This document shows positions 23,644 to 32,964 of a stretch of DNA of 37,139 nucleotides, one piece after another (the stretch's first letter is position 1; the number at the start of each line of letters is the position of its first letter). The stretch spans positions 1-37,139 of the forward strand of contig JAESTZ010000094.1 of the NCBI GenBank assembly GCA_016763315.1, read 5' to 3'. A program made the translations under genes and the position numbers. Source of the stretch: Robiginitomaculum sp. (GTDB lineage Bacteria; Pseudomonadota; Alphaproteobacteria; Caulobacterales; Maricaulaceae). A model generated the notes under the pieces. It was not told where the DNA came from. It was given only the letters and a program-made list of their open reading frames with translations, and did not search any database.

Positions 23644-26040
23644 ATGTTTAATACACGCAAAAAACTAACAAGCCGCTCGCTACTAAGCCTATTGCTGGGC
23701 TGTACAATCCTAACGCCGGGTCTGGCTTTTGCGCAAGAAACTGAACAGGCAAAAGATGTGGATGAAATCACAGTCACGACCCAGCGCCGCGAAGAAAACA
23801 TTTTAGATGTACCTTATAACATTTCTGTTGTTTCCGGTGCCGATATTGCCAATGCAATCACATTGGATTCCGCTGAGTTACTACGCACCATTCCCGGGGT
23901 CAGTCAGATTGATCAAGGACAGCGCAATATACAGTTCAACAGCATTCGTATTCGAGGCCTTAATGTAGATAGCTCGGCTTTTGGGGATTTTTTGCTCGGC
24001 TCAGCTCCAACGGTCTCTACGTATGTCAATGAAACCCCGGTTTTTGCCAATATGGCACTAATTGACCTTGATCGCGTCGAAGTGCAACGGGGGCCACAAG
24101 CCACGCTTTATGGCTCAGGGGCATTGGGTGGAACAGTAAAGTATTTCACCCGCAAGCCACAGTTTGACGAAGTTAGCGGCAGTTTTATTGGCACTGTGTC
24201 TTCGGTGAACGGCTCTGGCAGCCTTGGATATTCGGCTGGTGGTATTTTTAATGCCCCGGTAAGTGATAAATTTGCCATTCGCGCCAATGTGTTGTGGCAA
24301 GATTATCCCGGTATCACTGATTACACGAACCTGTATGTACTCGACAATAATGGCGTTCCAACCCAGCCCAATGGTATTTTTGACCTAGGCGCAGATTCAG
24401 CAGAATACCGTACCAAAAAAGATGCTGATAATTATCAAAGCCTTTATGCACGGATTAGTGCTCGTTGGGCTCCGACAGAAAACGTCGACTTTGTGGCCAG
24501 TTATTTCTACCAGTCGGATGATAGCGGCGGTCGTCGGCAACCCAGCCAAGGCAATGACGGACTAGGCAGCCCTTATGGCCAATATGAAAACGGTGCGGTG
24601 ATCGAAGAACCAGCATCGCGCAATTTGGATATGGGGTCTCTGGAAGCTAATATTGACTTAGGCTTTGCAACTTTAACTTCTGCTACATCTTATTACGAAA
24701 ACACTGGCAATAGTGAGACCGATAATACCGGCTTTTTTGCCAATAATCTGGCACAATTTTATGTCTCGCCCACATTTGTTTTTCCACGGCCACTTTACAC
24801 AGCTAAGCGAACTTTTTCCGATAAGTCATTTGTTCAAGAAGTCCGTCTGGTTTCTAATGGAAAAAACCGCTTTGACTATGTTTTGGGCGCATTTTATCAG
24901 GATCAAACTCGCGACGCCACACAAGTAAGCGACCTTGTGGGTTTTGAAGCTTGGGCTGATGCTTTCTTTCTCACTGATTTTGTTTTTACCGATAATATAT
25001 TTACCTTTGATCGCCAAGAGGATTACAGAGAAGTCGCAATTTTTGGGGAACTGACTGCCAATTTAACGGATCGCTTTAAGCTCACTGGCGGACTTCGTTA
25101 TTTTGACAACGAATCCACTACCAATACCTTTGTACGTGCAGGGCCATATACCTTCTTCAATGGTCAATCCGACACTATTTTTACTGCCAAAGACAGTAAA
25201 GTTCTGTTCAGAGCTAATGCCGCCTATGAGTTTAGCGATGACGACCTGCTTTATGCGACCATTTCTGAGGGGTATCGACGTGGTGGTAGTAATGGAGTGC
25301 CGACCACTGGGCAATTTGCAAATAATCCGGCTTGGCTAACCTTTCAATCCGATACAGCCCTTAACTATGAAGTAGGTATAAAAGGCACTGCCTCGGGTCT
25401 TCGATATGATTTGAATGCGTTTTATATCGACTGGAGCAATCCACAATTTAACACCTCGACACCTAACGGCTTTTTCTTTGCCGTGGCCAATGCGGATAAA
25501 GCCCGCTCGCAAGGCATTGAGGCACAAATCAGCGGCAGTAGCGACGACGGTATGTTTAACTATTCTATCGGCTATACCCTTGTAGATGCTAATTTAACCA
25601 AAGACTTTATTGCCCCGCCGGGTTTTGGCCTTATCACGGGAACGATGGTGGCCGCCAATGGTGCACCTTTACCCGGCGTTGCCAAACATTCGTTTAATGT
25701 GGCCGCTGATTATACCATTCCTTTGAGTAATGGCATGAACTTTATCAGCCGGTTTGACGCCTTTTATCAGTCCTCAACGCAAAATGTACTGGATCAAAAT
25801 GTATTTCAGGCAGTACAATTTGACGGCTTCGCGGTAGTGGATATGACCTTTACTGTGGCTGCTGATAAATGGAACGCGTCATTATTTGTTAAAAATATTG
25901 GCAATACGTCAGGCACGACTGGATCTTTTACACCGGCGGCTTTTGGTCCCAATCCAGCAGCTGATTTTTATGGTAGCAATGCCCGTAAATTCATTACCTT
26001 GCCTCGGACCATTGGCGTGGCTTTGAATGTGGGTTTCTAA
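23644..26040 (+). CDS. TonB-dependent outer-membrane receptor
   Basis: A 798-residue receptor. The signal peptide ends at GLAFA-QETEQ (about residue 30), followed by DEITVTTQRREENILDVPYN as TonB box and start of the plug (about 40-165). The plug carries RIRGLNVDSS and DRVEVQRGPQATLYGSGALGG. The 22-strand barrel ends in the usual terminal Phe (GVALNVGF). AAGGAG lies eight to nine bases before the ATG at 23644; the longer frame from 23602 would spoil the signal peptide. It should import a large or scarce nutrient using the proton motive force. Its neighbours point to the compound degraded by the cluster rather than to a siderophore. No iron-regulatory site was seen. Confidence 0.93.
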   Translation: MFNTRKKLTSRSLLSLLLGCTILTPGLAFAQETEQAKDVDEITVTTQRREENILDVPYNISVVSGADIANAITLDSAELLRTIPGVSQIDQGQRNIQFNSIRIRGLNVDSSAFGDFLLGSAPTVSTYVNETPVFANMALIDLDRVEVQRGPQATLYGSGALGGTVKYFTRKPQFDEVSGSFIGTVSSVNGSGSLGYSAGGIFNAPVSDKFAIRANVLWQDYPGITDYTNLYVLDNNGVPTQPNGIFDLGADSAEYRTKKDADNYQSLYARISARWAPTENVDFVASYFYQSDDSGGRRQPSQGNDGLGSPYGQYENGAVIEEPASRNLDMGSLEANIDLGFATLTSATSYYENTGNSETDNTGFFANNLAQFYVSPTFVFPRPLYTAKRTFSDKSFVQEVRLVSNGKNRFDYVLGAFYQDQTRDATQVSDLVGFEAWADAFFLTDFVFTDNIFTFDRQEDYREVAIFGELTANLTDRFKLTGGLRYFDNESTTNTFVRAGPYTFFNGQSDTIFTAKDSKVLFRANAAYEFSDDDLLYATISEGYRRGGSNGVPTTGQFANNPAWLTFQSDTALNYEVGIKGTASGLRYDLNAFYIDWSNPQFNTSTPNGFFFAVANADKARSQGIEAQISGSSDDGMFNYSIGYTLVDANLTKDFIAPPGFGLITGTMVAANGAPLPGVAKHSFNVAADYTIPLSNGMNFISRFDAFYQSSTQNVLDQNVFQAVQFDGFAVVDMTFTVAADKWNASLFVKNIGNTSGTTGSFTPAAFGPNPAADFYGSNARKFITLPRTIGVALNVGF

Positions 26041-26089
26041 CGATACACTTGGTTTGGTTATAACAACGTAGTCTTACTACGGAACGGAT

Positions 26090-28270
26090 ATGCTCATGAA
26101 AGTCGTACTGGTTGCTATTAGTCTGCTTTTTCTTGTCACATCAGCCAGCGCGCAAACCTTATTTGCCGAAGACTTTCAAGACGGCAATGCCGATGGCTGG
26201 CAGTCCGCAGGCAAGGGCGATATTCGACTAACCACTTATGACGGCAATGTTTCCATGCGCCTTACCCGCTCGGCTAGTGCGCTGATTGGTCTAAATATTG
26301 AGGGGTTGGAGCAGGTGCGTATATCTGCATCATTTGCGGCAATGAATTTGGAAAAAAACGATGCCTGTATCGCAGAAGCCTCTACTTCTGGCGGCAAGCA
26401 ATGGACTGAGGTGTTGCGCGTTGAAGACGGCGCTGATGATGGACTAACCCTATATACCGGTTCGGCAATTTTGGGCATCAAGGGGTCGCCTTTATTGATC
26501 CGTTTGCGTGCTGCTGGCAATCAAAAGGATGATACTTGTTGGGCAGATAATATCACCATTAGTGCTTTAAACGAGCAAACAACAGAGAAGTCGAATGCAC
26601 GCACGGCCTTGTCCTTAGACTTTCTTACTGGCATGGGCAATTTGGCAAACCCCGTGCCCATGAGTGCCTACATTGCGGTCGAGGGTGCAAGCCAAACTGC
26701 GGTCAATATCCAAGGCCGTTTGTCGTTTCATGTCACCGAAGAATCAGCGCATATGAAAGTTTTACGCGATCGCTTTGGTTTTTTAGACAACCAAGCAAAA
26801 GGCTTGGGCGTACCACCGGGGTTTGATCTTAGCTTTGTGCAGGTGGGTGATCGCCTTGTGCCAAAAACCCGCGGCCTGATCCGAACCGATAATGAGGCTT
26901 GGGATATACTTGTCGAGCCGGGGCGAATTTGGCTAGAATCCGGCGATGCGGAGTTTTCTCGGGCGGCTTTGCCATTTTCCTTACAAGAACGTAACGCCAA
27001 TTGCACCCATAATGGTGTGCTGAGCTTTCTCATCAAACCTGATGGCGAAACTTCCCGTGCTGCCTATCAAATCGCCTCCGAAACCTGCCTATATTTTCAA
27101 TATAATATGTGGGGAACCGCAAGCATTACTTACGCACCAGGAGCGGTGGATAATGCCAAGGATTTGCGCGCGGCTTTTACGCAAGAACTACAAAACAAGA
27201 TGTCAACCCGCGCCTTTAGCGCGCTTGCTACTGACCACCCGGGTCTTGATGTCAGCGCTTTTGCTTCGCCAGATGATGTAACGCCAGAAGCCATGACCGC
27301 CTATGGGGTGATACTTGATGGGGTGCATTATCTTGGCGGTTGCGAGACCCGGTATGGGCCATACCCATTTTGTGATAATTTGGCTATTCCTTCTTATTCA
27401 TTAGCAAAATCCATTTTTACCGGTCTTAGCATGATGCGCCTGAAAAAGCTCTACCCAGAGGCAGAAACCGCATTGATTGAGAACTATGTACCGCAATGCG
27501 CCAAGGCTGGATGGAGCGGCATTGGTTTTGGTCATGCGCTGGATATGGCTACCGGTCGCTATAAATCGACAAAAAATGAAAAAGATGAAAACGCCGCCGT
27601 TCAAGACGGATTTTTCATTGTGCCGGATCATAAGCGCAAAATTAACCGAGCTTGTTCTTTGTACCCACGAAAAAGCAAACCGGGCACGAAGTGGGTTTAT
27701 CATACTACGGATCATTATGTTTTGGGTACGGCCATGCAAGGTTTTTGGCGTGAGCGCCGTGGAATTGATGCCGATATTTACCAAGACCTGTTGGTTGATC
27801 CGATTTGGAAAGCCATAAACCTGTCTCCGCTCAGTTATAAAACTCGGCGCACTCTGGACGCGGTGGCGCAACCCTATGTCGGTTGGGGGCTTACTTTCAC
27901 ACCAGATGATCTAGCTAAAATCAGTCAATTCATTGCGGTAGATCATGGCCAAATCAACGGCGTGGATGTGATTGATACTCGGGCATTGCGTGCGGCCCTA
28001 CAAATGGATCATGCCGATCCTGGCTTACCGGCACCGGGCAAAGACTTTCGATATAATAATGGCTTTTGGGCTTGGGATGCCAGCGGTGTCCTAAAACAAA
28101 AATCTGCGATTTGGGTGCCTTTTATGTCTGGTTTTGGCGGCTTGTCAGTGGTGCTGATGCCCAATGGCATGGTCTATTACTACATCAGCGATAACAACGA
28201 ATATGCTTGGGCTAAAGCTGTTATTGCAGCCAATGCATACCGCAAATTTCCAAAGGAATTATCACAATGA
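26090..28270 (+). CDS. Secreted beta-lactamase-fold serine hydrolase with N-terminal sandwich domain
   Basis: The protein has 726 residues. The signal peptide (VVLVAISLLFLVTSASA-QTL) is followed by a predicted beta-sandwich module (about 25-165, FAEDFQDGNADGWQSAG onward). A long middle region leads to the class C beta-lactamase/serine hydrolase domain: the nucleophile S437 and K440 in SYSLAKSIF, the Tyr motif Y537 in VYHTTDHYVLG, and a terminal SGFGGLS in place of KTG. Such enzymes cleave esters, amides, peptides or lactams. It overlaps the MFS gene by ATGA (28267-28270). ATG at 26096 is an alternative start. It is probably periplasmic and acts on what the TonB receptor imports. Confidence 0.82.
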   Translation: MLMKVVLVAISLLFLVTSASAQTLFAEDFQDGNADGWQSAGKGDIRLTTYDGNVSMRLTRSASALIGLNIEGLEQVRISASFAAMNLEKNDACIAEASTSGGKQWTEVLRVEDGADDGLTLYTGSAILGIKGSPLLIRLRAAGNQKDDTCWADNITISALNEQTTEKSNARTALSLDFLTGMGNLANPVPMSAYIAVEGASQTAVNIQGRLSFHVTEESAHMKVLRDRFGFLDNQAKGLGVPPGFDLSFVQVGDRLVPKTRGLIRTDNEAWDILVEPGRIWLESGDAEFSRAALPFSLQERNANCTHNGVLSFLIKPDGETSRAAYQIASETCLYFQYNMWGTASITYAPGAVDNAKDLRAAFTQELQNKMSTRAFSALATDHPGLDVSAFASPDDVTPEAMTAYGVILDGVHYLGGCETRYGPYPFCDNLAIPSYSLAKSIFTGLSMMRLKKLYPEAETALIENYVPQCAKAGWSGIGFGHALDMATGRYKSTKNEKDENAAVQDGFFIVPDHKRKINRACSLYPRKSKPGTKWVYHTTDHYVLGTAMQGFWRERRGIDADIYQDLLVDPIWKAINLSPLSYKTRRTLDAVAQPYVGWGLTFTPDDLAKISQFIAVDHGQINGVDVIDTRALRAALQMDHADPGLPAPGKDFRYNNGFWAWDASGVLKQKSAIWVPFMSGFGGLSVVLMPNGMVYYYISDNNEYAWAKAVIAANAYRKFPKELSQ

Positions 28271-29457
28271 ACAGTGTAAAGCCACGCTTTCCTAAGGCGG
28301 CTCCAGATGGGTTGTTGGCTGCTGTTTTTTTGGCTTTTCTGGCCACTGCTGGATTGTTTTATGTCAATATTTTAGCGGCTATTGTTGATGGGCTTGTCTC
28401 TGGCATGGGGCTTAGCGAGGGCGTGGCAGGCGATATTGGGTCGGCCAATATTTATGGTGCGGCCTTGGGGGCGATTATTGCTTTTGCCGTAGTCAAGCGC
28501 CTACCGTGGCGGCCAATGGCGGTGCTGGCTCTCATTGGCTTAATTACATTGGATCTTGGCTCCATTGCCATTCGCTCGGCAGAGGTTTTGCTGCCATTGC
28601 GCTTTGTTCATGGGCTAATTGGCGGCTTTTTGGTAGGCACGGCTTTTTCTGTGATCGCCCGCACCCAATCGCCGGACCGCACATTTGGCATGTTGTTATT
28701 TGTACAATTTGGCCTTGGTGGATTGGGCGTAATGTTCCTGCCGCGTTTGGTGCCGATCTTTGGGACTCAAGCTTTATTTCTTTCATTGGCAGCGTTTAGT
28801 TTTGCCACCTTGCTCATGGTGCCGTTTTTAGATCGCTATGATGCCGACAGGGTAAGACGCCCCTTGGCAAATAAGGATAAAGTGCGCACCTTGCCTCTGG
28901 TGCAAACATTGGCGGCTATATTTTTGTTTCAAATGGCTAATATGGCTCTGCTTGCCTTCATCATTCGCCTTGGACGTGGTTATGGATTAGATACAAATTT
29001 TGTCAGCATGGCGTTGGGTTTGGCCACATGGATTGCCTTGATCGGGCCGCTAGTGGTGATGGTTATTGGCTTGCGATTTGGGAGGTTTTGGCCGCTGGCA
29101 ATCGGTATTGTTTTAACCTTGGTTGGCACCGCATTGTTTCACCTTAGCGCCTCACCTTGGGCTTATTTGCTGGCTAATTGCGGCACGGGTATCACTTGGG
29201 GCATGGCCATTGCCTACCTTTTTGGCATGACCGCCGAGTTTGATAAATCCGGGCGCACGTCGGCGTTGGGCGGCTTTATTTCGAAACTAGGACTGGCAAC
29301 TGGCCCGATGATCGCCGGGCGGGTATTAGATGCCGGCCTTGGCTTTGGATCACTGATCAATCTTGCCCTAATCGGTTTAGCACTTTCTGGCTTTTTAATG
29401 CTGTTTCCGGCTCGCAATCTCGATCGAGTGAACGCCCAGAATAACACACAAGAATAA
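28267..29457 (+). CDS. MFS transporter
   Basis: A 396-residue membrane protein with about 12 hydrophobic helices in two halves separated by the charged loop RYDADRVRRPLANKDKVR (about 195-215). Short basic loops such as VKRLPWRP after helix 2 fit the major facilitator pattern. The start overlaps the hydrolase stop (ATGA) and the stop shares one base with the gabT frame. It therefore belongs to the same transcript and probably moves the hydrolysis product across the inner membrane. Export of an end product is the other possibility. The substrate is not recognisable. Confidence 0.85.
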   Translation: MNSVKPRFPKAAPDGLLAAVFLAFLATAGLFYVNILAAIVDGLVSGMGLSEGVAGDIGSANIYGAALGAIIAFAVVKRLPWRPMAVLALIGLITLDLGSIAIRSAEVLLPLRFVHGLIGGFLVGTAFSVIARTQSPDRTFGMLLFVQFGLGGLGVMFLPRLVPIFGTQALFLSLAAFSFATLLMVPFLDRYDADRVRRPLANKDKVRTLPLVQTLAAIFLFQMANMALLAFIIRLGRGYGLDTNFVSMALGLATWIALIGPLVVMVIGLRFGRFWPLAIGIVLTLVGTALFHLSASPWAYLLANCGTGITWGMAIAYLFGMTAEFDKSGRTSALGGFISKLGLATGPMIAGRVLDAGLGFGSLINLALIGLALSGFLMLFPARNLDRVNAQNNTQE

Positions 29458-29471
29458 TGGAAATTCAAATA

Positions 29472-30749
29472 ATGAAAACCAATGCAGACTTAATTGTTCG
29501 CCGTGAAAATGCTGTAGCCAAAGGCATCGCTACGGCAGCGCCGATTTATGTGCAGCGCGCACAAAACTCGACCCTTTGGGATGTGCAAGGACGACGTTTT
29601 ATTGATTTTGCTGGCGGCATTGCGGTGTTAAACACCGGTCATTGTCATCCCAAAATAATTGCTGCGGCCAATGAACAAATGCAGCACCTGACCCATAGTG
29701 CCTTTCAAGTGGCAGCTTATGAGCCATATGTTACGCTTTGCGAGCGTCTAAACGCCGTATCGCCGATCAATGGCAAAGCCAAAACCGTTTTGTTTTCCAC
29801 CGGCGCCGAAGCCGTAGAAAACGCGGTTAAGATTGCCCGCGCCGCCACTGGTCGCTCAGGCATTATCGCTTTTAGCGGTGGCTTTCACGGGCGCACCATG
29901 ATGACAATGGCCTTAACCGGCAAAGTGGTACCCTATAAGGGTGCGTTTGGCCCAATGCCAGCCGAGGTCTATCATGCGCCATTTCCCATTGCGCGCTATG
30001 GCATTGATGTGCAGGCGAGCTTGAATGCGCTGACACATTTGTTTCGCGCCGATATTGCGCCCGATCGCGTGGCAGCGATTATTATCGAGCCAGTACAAGG
30101 CGAAGGCGGTTTTCATGCAGCTCCGATTGAGCTGATGCAGGCTTTGCGCAAAATATGTGATCAACACGGCATTATGCTGATCGCCGATGAAGTGCAAACC
30201 GGCTTTGGCCGTACTGGCAAATTGTTTGCTATCGAGCACAGCGACATTGCCCCTGACATGTTGGTTGCTGCCAAATCCTTGGCCGGGGGTTTTCCGCTTT
30301 CCGCCGTTATTGGCCGCGCCGATGTGATGGACAGCGTTGGCCCCGGCGGGCTCGGCGGCACCTATTCTGGCTCCCCGATTGCATGTGCCGCGGCATTAGC
30401 AGTACTGGATGTGATTGAAGATGAGAACCTGCTCAATCGCTCGGTGGAACTGGGCAAAATGGTCAAGCAACGCCTCAATGAATTTGCCGCCAATGCGAGC
30501 TTACGTCCAATGGATGCCATACGCGGCCTTGGCTCGATGGTCGCGTTTGATTTGGTCACCAAACCCGGTGGCAATACCCCCGATGCAGCCGCCGCCAAAG
30601 CGGTTACTGCAAAAGCCTTTGCAAACGGGTTGATCTTGCTTAGTTGCGGTGTTTCAGGTGAAACAATTCGGCTTTTATATCCGCTAACCATTAGCGATGA
30701 AACGCTAAATGAGGGTTTGCATATGCTTGAAAATGCACTTGAGGTTTAA
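29472..30749 (+). CDS. gabT: 4-aminobutyrate aminotransferase
   Basis: A 425-residue class III aminotransferase that converts GABA plus 2-oxoglutarate to succinate semialdehyde plus glutamate. STGAEAVENAVKIAR and GGFHGRTMMTMALTG bind PLP phosphate, IADEVQTGFGRTG has the ring aspartate, and the Schiff-base lysine is K268 in AAKSLAGGFPLSAV. The 29472 start places that lysine at the same number as in E. coli GabT, which supports it over the ATG at 29457 that overlaps the MFS stop. All catalytic residues are present. Related enzymes also accept 5-aminovalerate or beta-alanine, so the exact substrate may differ. Confidence 0.93.
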   Translation: MKTNADLIVRRENAVAKGIATAAPIYVQRAQNSTLWDVQGRRFIDFAGGIAVLNTGHCHPKIIAAANEQMQHLTHSAFQVAAYEPYVTLCERLNAVSPINGKAKTVLFSTGAEAVENAVKIARAATGRSGIIAFSGGFHGRTMMTMALTGKVVPYKGAFGPMPAEVYHAPFPIARYGIDVQASLNALTHLFRADIAPDRVAAIIIEPVQGEGGFHAAPIELMQALRKICDQHGIMLIADEVQTGFGRTGKLFAIEHSDIAPDMLVAAKSLAGGFPLSAVIGRADVMDSVGPGGLGGTYSGSPIACAAALAVLDVIEDENLLNRSVELGKMVKQRLNEFAANASLRPMDAIRGLGSMVAFDLVTKPGGNTPDAAAAKAVTAKAFANGLILLSCGVSGETIRLLYPLTISDETLNEGLHMLENALEV

Positions 30750-30753
30750 CATC

Positions 30754-32208
30754 ATGTCAAAACTAAATCTGTTAAAAGAACAAGCCTATATTGACGGCGC
30801 ATGGATGGATGCATTGTCCGGTAAAACCATTGCTGTCAACAATCCTGCCAATGGCGATGTTATTGCTCATGTTCCTAAAATGACTGCGCAAGAAACACGA
30901 ACAGCGATCGAATCTGCTGCCAAAGCCCTAACAAATTGGCGCGCAAAAACGGGCAAAGCACGGGCTGTTATCCTGCGCCGATGGTATGAGCTAATCATGC
31001 AAAACCAAGAGTATTTAGCGCAAATCTTGAGCCTTGAGCAAGGCAAACCATTGGCTGAAGCGCGCGGCGAAATCGCCTATGGCGCAAGCTTTATCGAGTG
31101 GTTTGCCGAAGAAGCTAAGCGCACCTATGGCGAAACCATTCCCGGCCATATGCCCGGCGCGCGTTTGATGACGATTAAACAGCCCGTAGGCGTGGTTGCC
31201 GCCATTACACCGTGGAATTTTCCCAATGCCATGATTACCAGAAAGGCCGGCGCAGCATTGGCTGCGGGATGTACCATGGTGGTAAAACCTGCGGAACAGA
31301 CACCCTTATCTGCGCTGGCATTGGCGGTGCTTAGCCAAGAAGCGGGCATTCCTGCCGGAGTGTTTTCGGTAATAACTGGTGATCCGGTGGCCATTGGTGG
31401 CGAGCTAACAAAAAACCATCTGGTACGTAAATTGACCTTTACAGGTTCCACAGCTACGGGGCAGCTTTTGATGCGCCAATGCGCCGATACGGTAAAGAAA
31501 ATCTCGTTGGAACTTGGCGGCAATGCACCGTTTATTGTGCTCGATGATGCCGATGTGGATAAGGCCGCAGCCGGGGCCATTTTGTGCAAATTTCGCAATG
31601 CGGGGCAAACTTGCGTCTGTGCTAATCGTCTTTATGTACAAAGCGGAGTTTATGATAAATTTGTAGAAAAATTTACAGCATTGGCCGCCGATCTCACCGT
31701 TGGGCCCGGGCAAAACGAAGACAGTGATCTTGGCCCACTGATTGATGAGGCCGCTTTGACCAAAGTGCAAAGCCATTTATCCGATGCACTGGCCAAGGGT
31801 GCATCCGTTGAAACTGGCGGCGCACCCCATGCCTTGGGCGGCCTGTTCTTTGAACCCACCGTGTTGCGCGATGCCTCTCAAGACATGTTAATTACCCGCG
31901 AGGAAACCTTTGGCCCATTGGCACCAGTGATCAAGTTTGAAACCGACACAGAGGTCTTGGCAATGGCCAATGACACCCCCTTTGGCTTGGCGTCATATCT
32001 GTTTACCGGCAATATCAATCGCGCTTACACCATTGCCGAAGGTCTAGAAGCCGGCATGGTTGGCATCAATACCGGATTGATTTCGACCGAACTTGCGCCC
32101 TTTGGCGGCATCAAACAATCGGGGCTGGGGCGCGAAGGTGGCCGCCAAGGTATCGAGGAATATTTGGAAACAAAATATATCTGTCTTGAGATAGACCCGT
32201 CATGGTGA
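30754..32208 (+). CDS. gabD: Succinate-semialdehyde dehydrogenase
   Basis: A 484-residue aldehyde dehydrogenase that oxidises succinate semialdehyde to succinate, feeding the TCA cycle. AAITPWNFPNAMITRK binds the cofactor, E253 lies in LELGGNAPFIVLDD, the catalytic C287 in NAGQTCVCANR, and the C-terminal GGIKQSGLGREGG closes the fold. Cys and Glu positions correspond to E. coli GabD within one residue. The ATG at 30754 follows the gabT stop by four bases, with GAGG nine bases upstream. It completes the GABA shunt with the preceding transaminase. The upstream in-frame extension overlaps gabT and is rejected. Confidence 0.95.
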   Translation: MSKLNLLKEQAYIDGAWMDALSGKTIAVNNPANGDVIAHVPKMTAQETRTAIESAAKALTNWRAKTGKARAVILRRWYELIMQNQEYLAQILSLEQGKPLAEARGEIAYGASFIEWFAEEAKRTYGETIPGHMPGARLMTIKQPVGVVAAITPWNFPNAMITRKAGAALAAGCTMVVKPAEQTPLSALALAVLSQEAGIPAGVFSVITGDPVAIGGELTKNHLVRKLTFTGSTATGQLLMRQCADTVKKISLELGGNAPFIVLDDADVDKAAAGAILCKFRNAGQTCVCANRLYVQSGVYDKFVEKFTALAADLTVGPGQNEDSDLGPLIDEAALTKVQSHLSDALAKGASVETGGAPHALGGLFFEPTVLRDASQDMLITREETFGPLAPVIKFETDTEVLAMANDTPFGLASYLFTGNINRAYTIAEGLEAGMVGINTGLISTELAPFGGIKQSGLGREGGRQGIEEYLETKYICLEIDPSW

Positions 32209-32631
32209 CAACGCGCTCAACGAAATCACACAGCCACAATTAGAAACCCTCACAACGAAATTTGACATTAGCAGAAATAAAGCAATTTACCGTATGAATT
32301 GAGCAATATTCACACCTTTAGAGACCCTTTAGCTTTAGTCTGACAGCTCCGCCAGTTTTCTGGCTCTATTGCGGCGTGAAGGTGCGTCTCTGACGGGGCG
32401 GGCTGCCCCCCAGTAAAATCGTTGACATAATGTAATAGTTTCGGTTGCTGTCACCGTAACTCAATTAATATAAGTTGTTTTTGGCTGCATTGGGGGCAAA
32501 AGAAGGCGTTAGGTGAGTGGCTTAACACGCTAAAAGAAGGGTGTTTACACTTACTTTCGCTAACCCGCGAAAGTAGATGCAATGACGAATAAGTATTGAC
32601 ATGCAACCGTATGGCTGCATGTATGGTAGAT
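32209..32631. other. Non-coding gap with small palindromes
   Basis: No convincing gene is seen. It holds GCCAG-tttt-CTGGC (32351-32364) and GGGGC / GCCCC (32395-32409), which are hairpins without T-runs and might weakly terminate the gab operon. It also holds a perfect 9-bp inverted repeat TACTTTCGC / GCGAAAGTA (32552-32575), loop TAACCC. The last part carries the arsR promoter and operator. Confidence 0.5.
32596..32627 (+). promoter_or_regulatory. arsR promoter with overlapping palindromic operator
   Basis: TTGACA (32596-32601) is a perfect -35; the -10 is weaker (ATGTAT 32619-32624, or TATGGT 32622-32627). A perfect inverted repeat ACATGCA-N10-TGCATGT (32599-32622) fills the space between them. 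A symmetric site in the core promoter of an ArsR-family gene is the usual autoregulation layout. The predicted transcription start falls at or near the ATG at 32632, so the message may be leaderless. Confidence 0.6.
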
Positions 32632-32964
32632 ATGAAATCAAATATTTTCAAAGCTTTGGCTGATGATAGCCGCCGTAAACTTTTAGACCGATTGTTTGCG
32701 GATAATGGCCAAAATTTAAATCAGCTATGTTTGGGCATGAAAATGTCGCGCCAAGCCGTCACCAAGCATTTGAAAATACTTGAGGCAGCTAATCTAGTAT
32801 CTGTAACTTGGCAAGGGCGAGAGAAATTGCATTTTTTAAACCCTGTTCCATTAGCAAAGATCGTGCATCGCTGGGTTGGCAGGTTTGAGGATGCACGCTT
32901 GGAAATGCTCGTTGATCTAAAACATGAATCAGAAATCAAAGAGGGAAACCGAAATGCCATATAA
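32632..32964 (+). CDS. ArsR family transcriptional regulator
   Basis: A 110-residue winged-helix repressor. IFKALADDSRRKLLDRL is the typical ArsR opening helix, and MSRQAVTKHLKILEAANLV is the recognition helix-turn-helix. WQGREKLHFLNP forms the wing. It lacks the CxC metal site of arsenic or zinc sensors and belongs to the type encoded with SRPBCC/AHSA1 proteins. Its 3' end overlaps the SRPBCC gene by 11 bases. The start is taken at 32632; ATG 32623 lies inside the likely promoter. It probably represses this two-gene operon through the palindrome at 32599-32622. Confidence 0.88.
   Translation: MKSNIFKALADDSRRKLLDRLFADNGQNLNQLCLGMKMSRQAVTKHLKILEAANLVSVTWQGREKLHFLNPVPLAKIVHRWVGRFEDARLEMLVDLKHESEIKEGNRNAI

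Noticed and set aside
27401-27871. 156-codon minus-strand frame inside the serine hydrolase gene
   Set aside because: It is antisense to the catalytic domain and has no recognisable motif.
31125-31598. 157-codon minus-strand frame inside gabD
   Set aside because: Long antisense frames are common opposite conserved dehydrogenase genes; no gene signals are seen.
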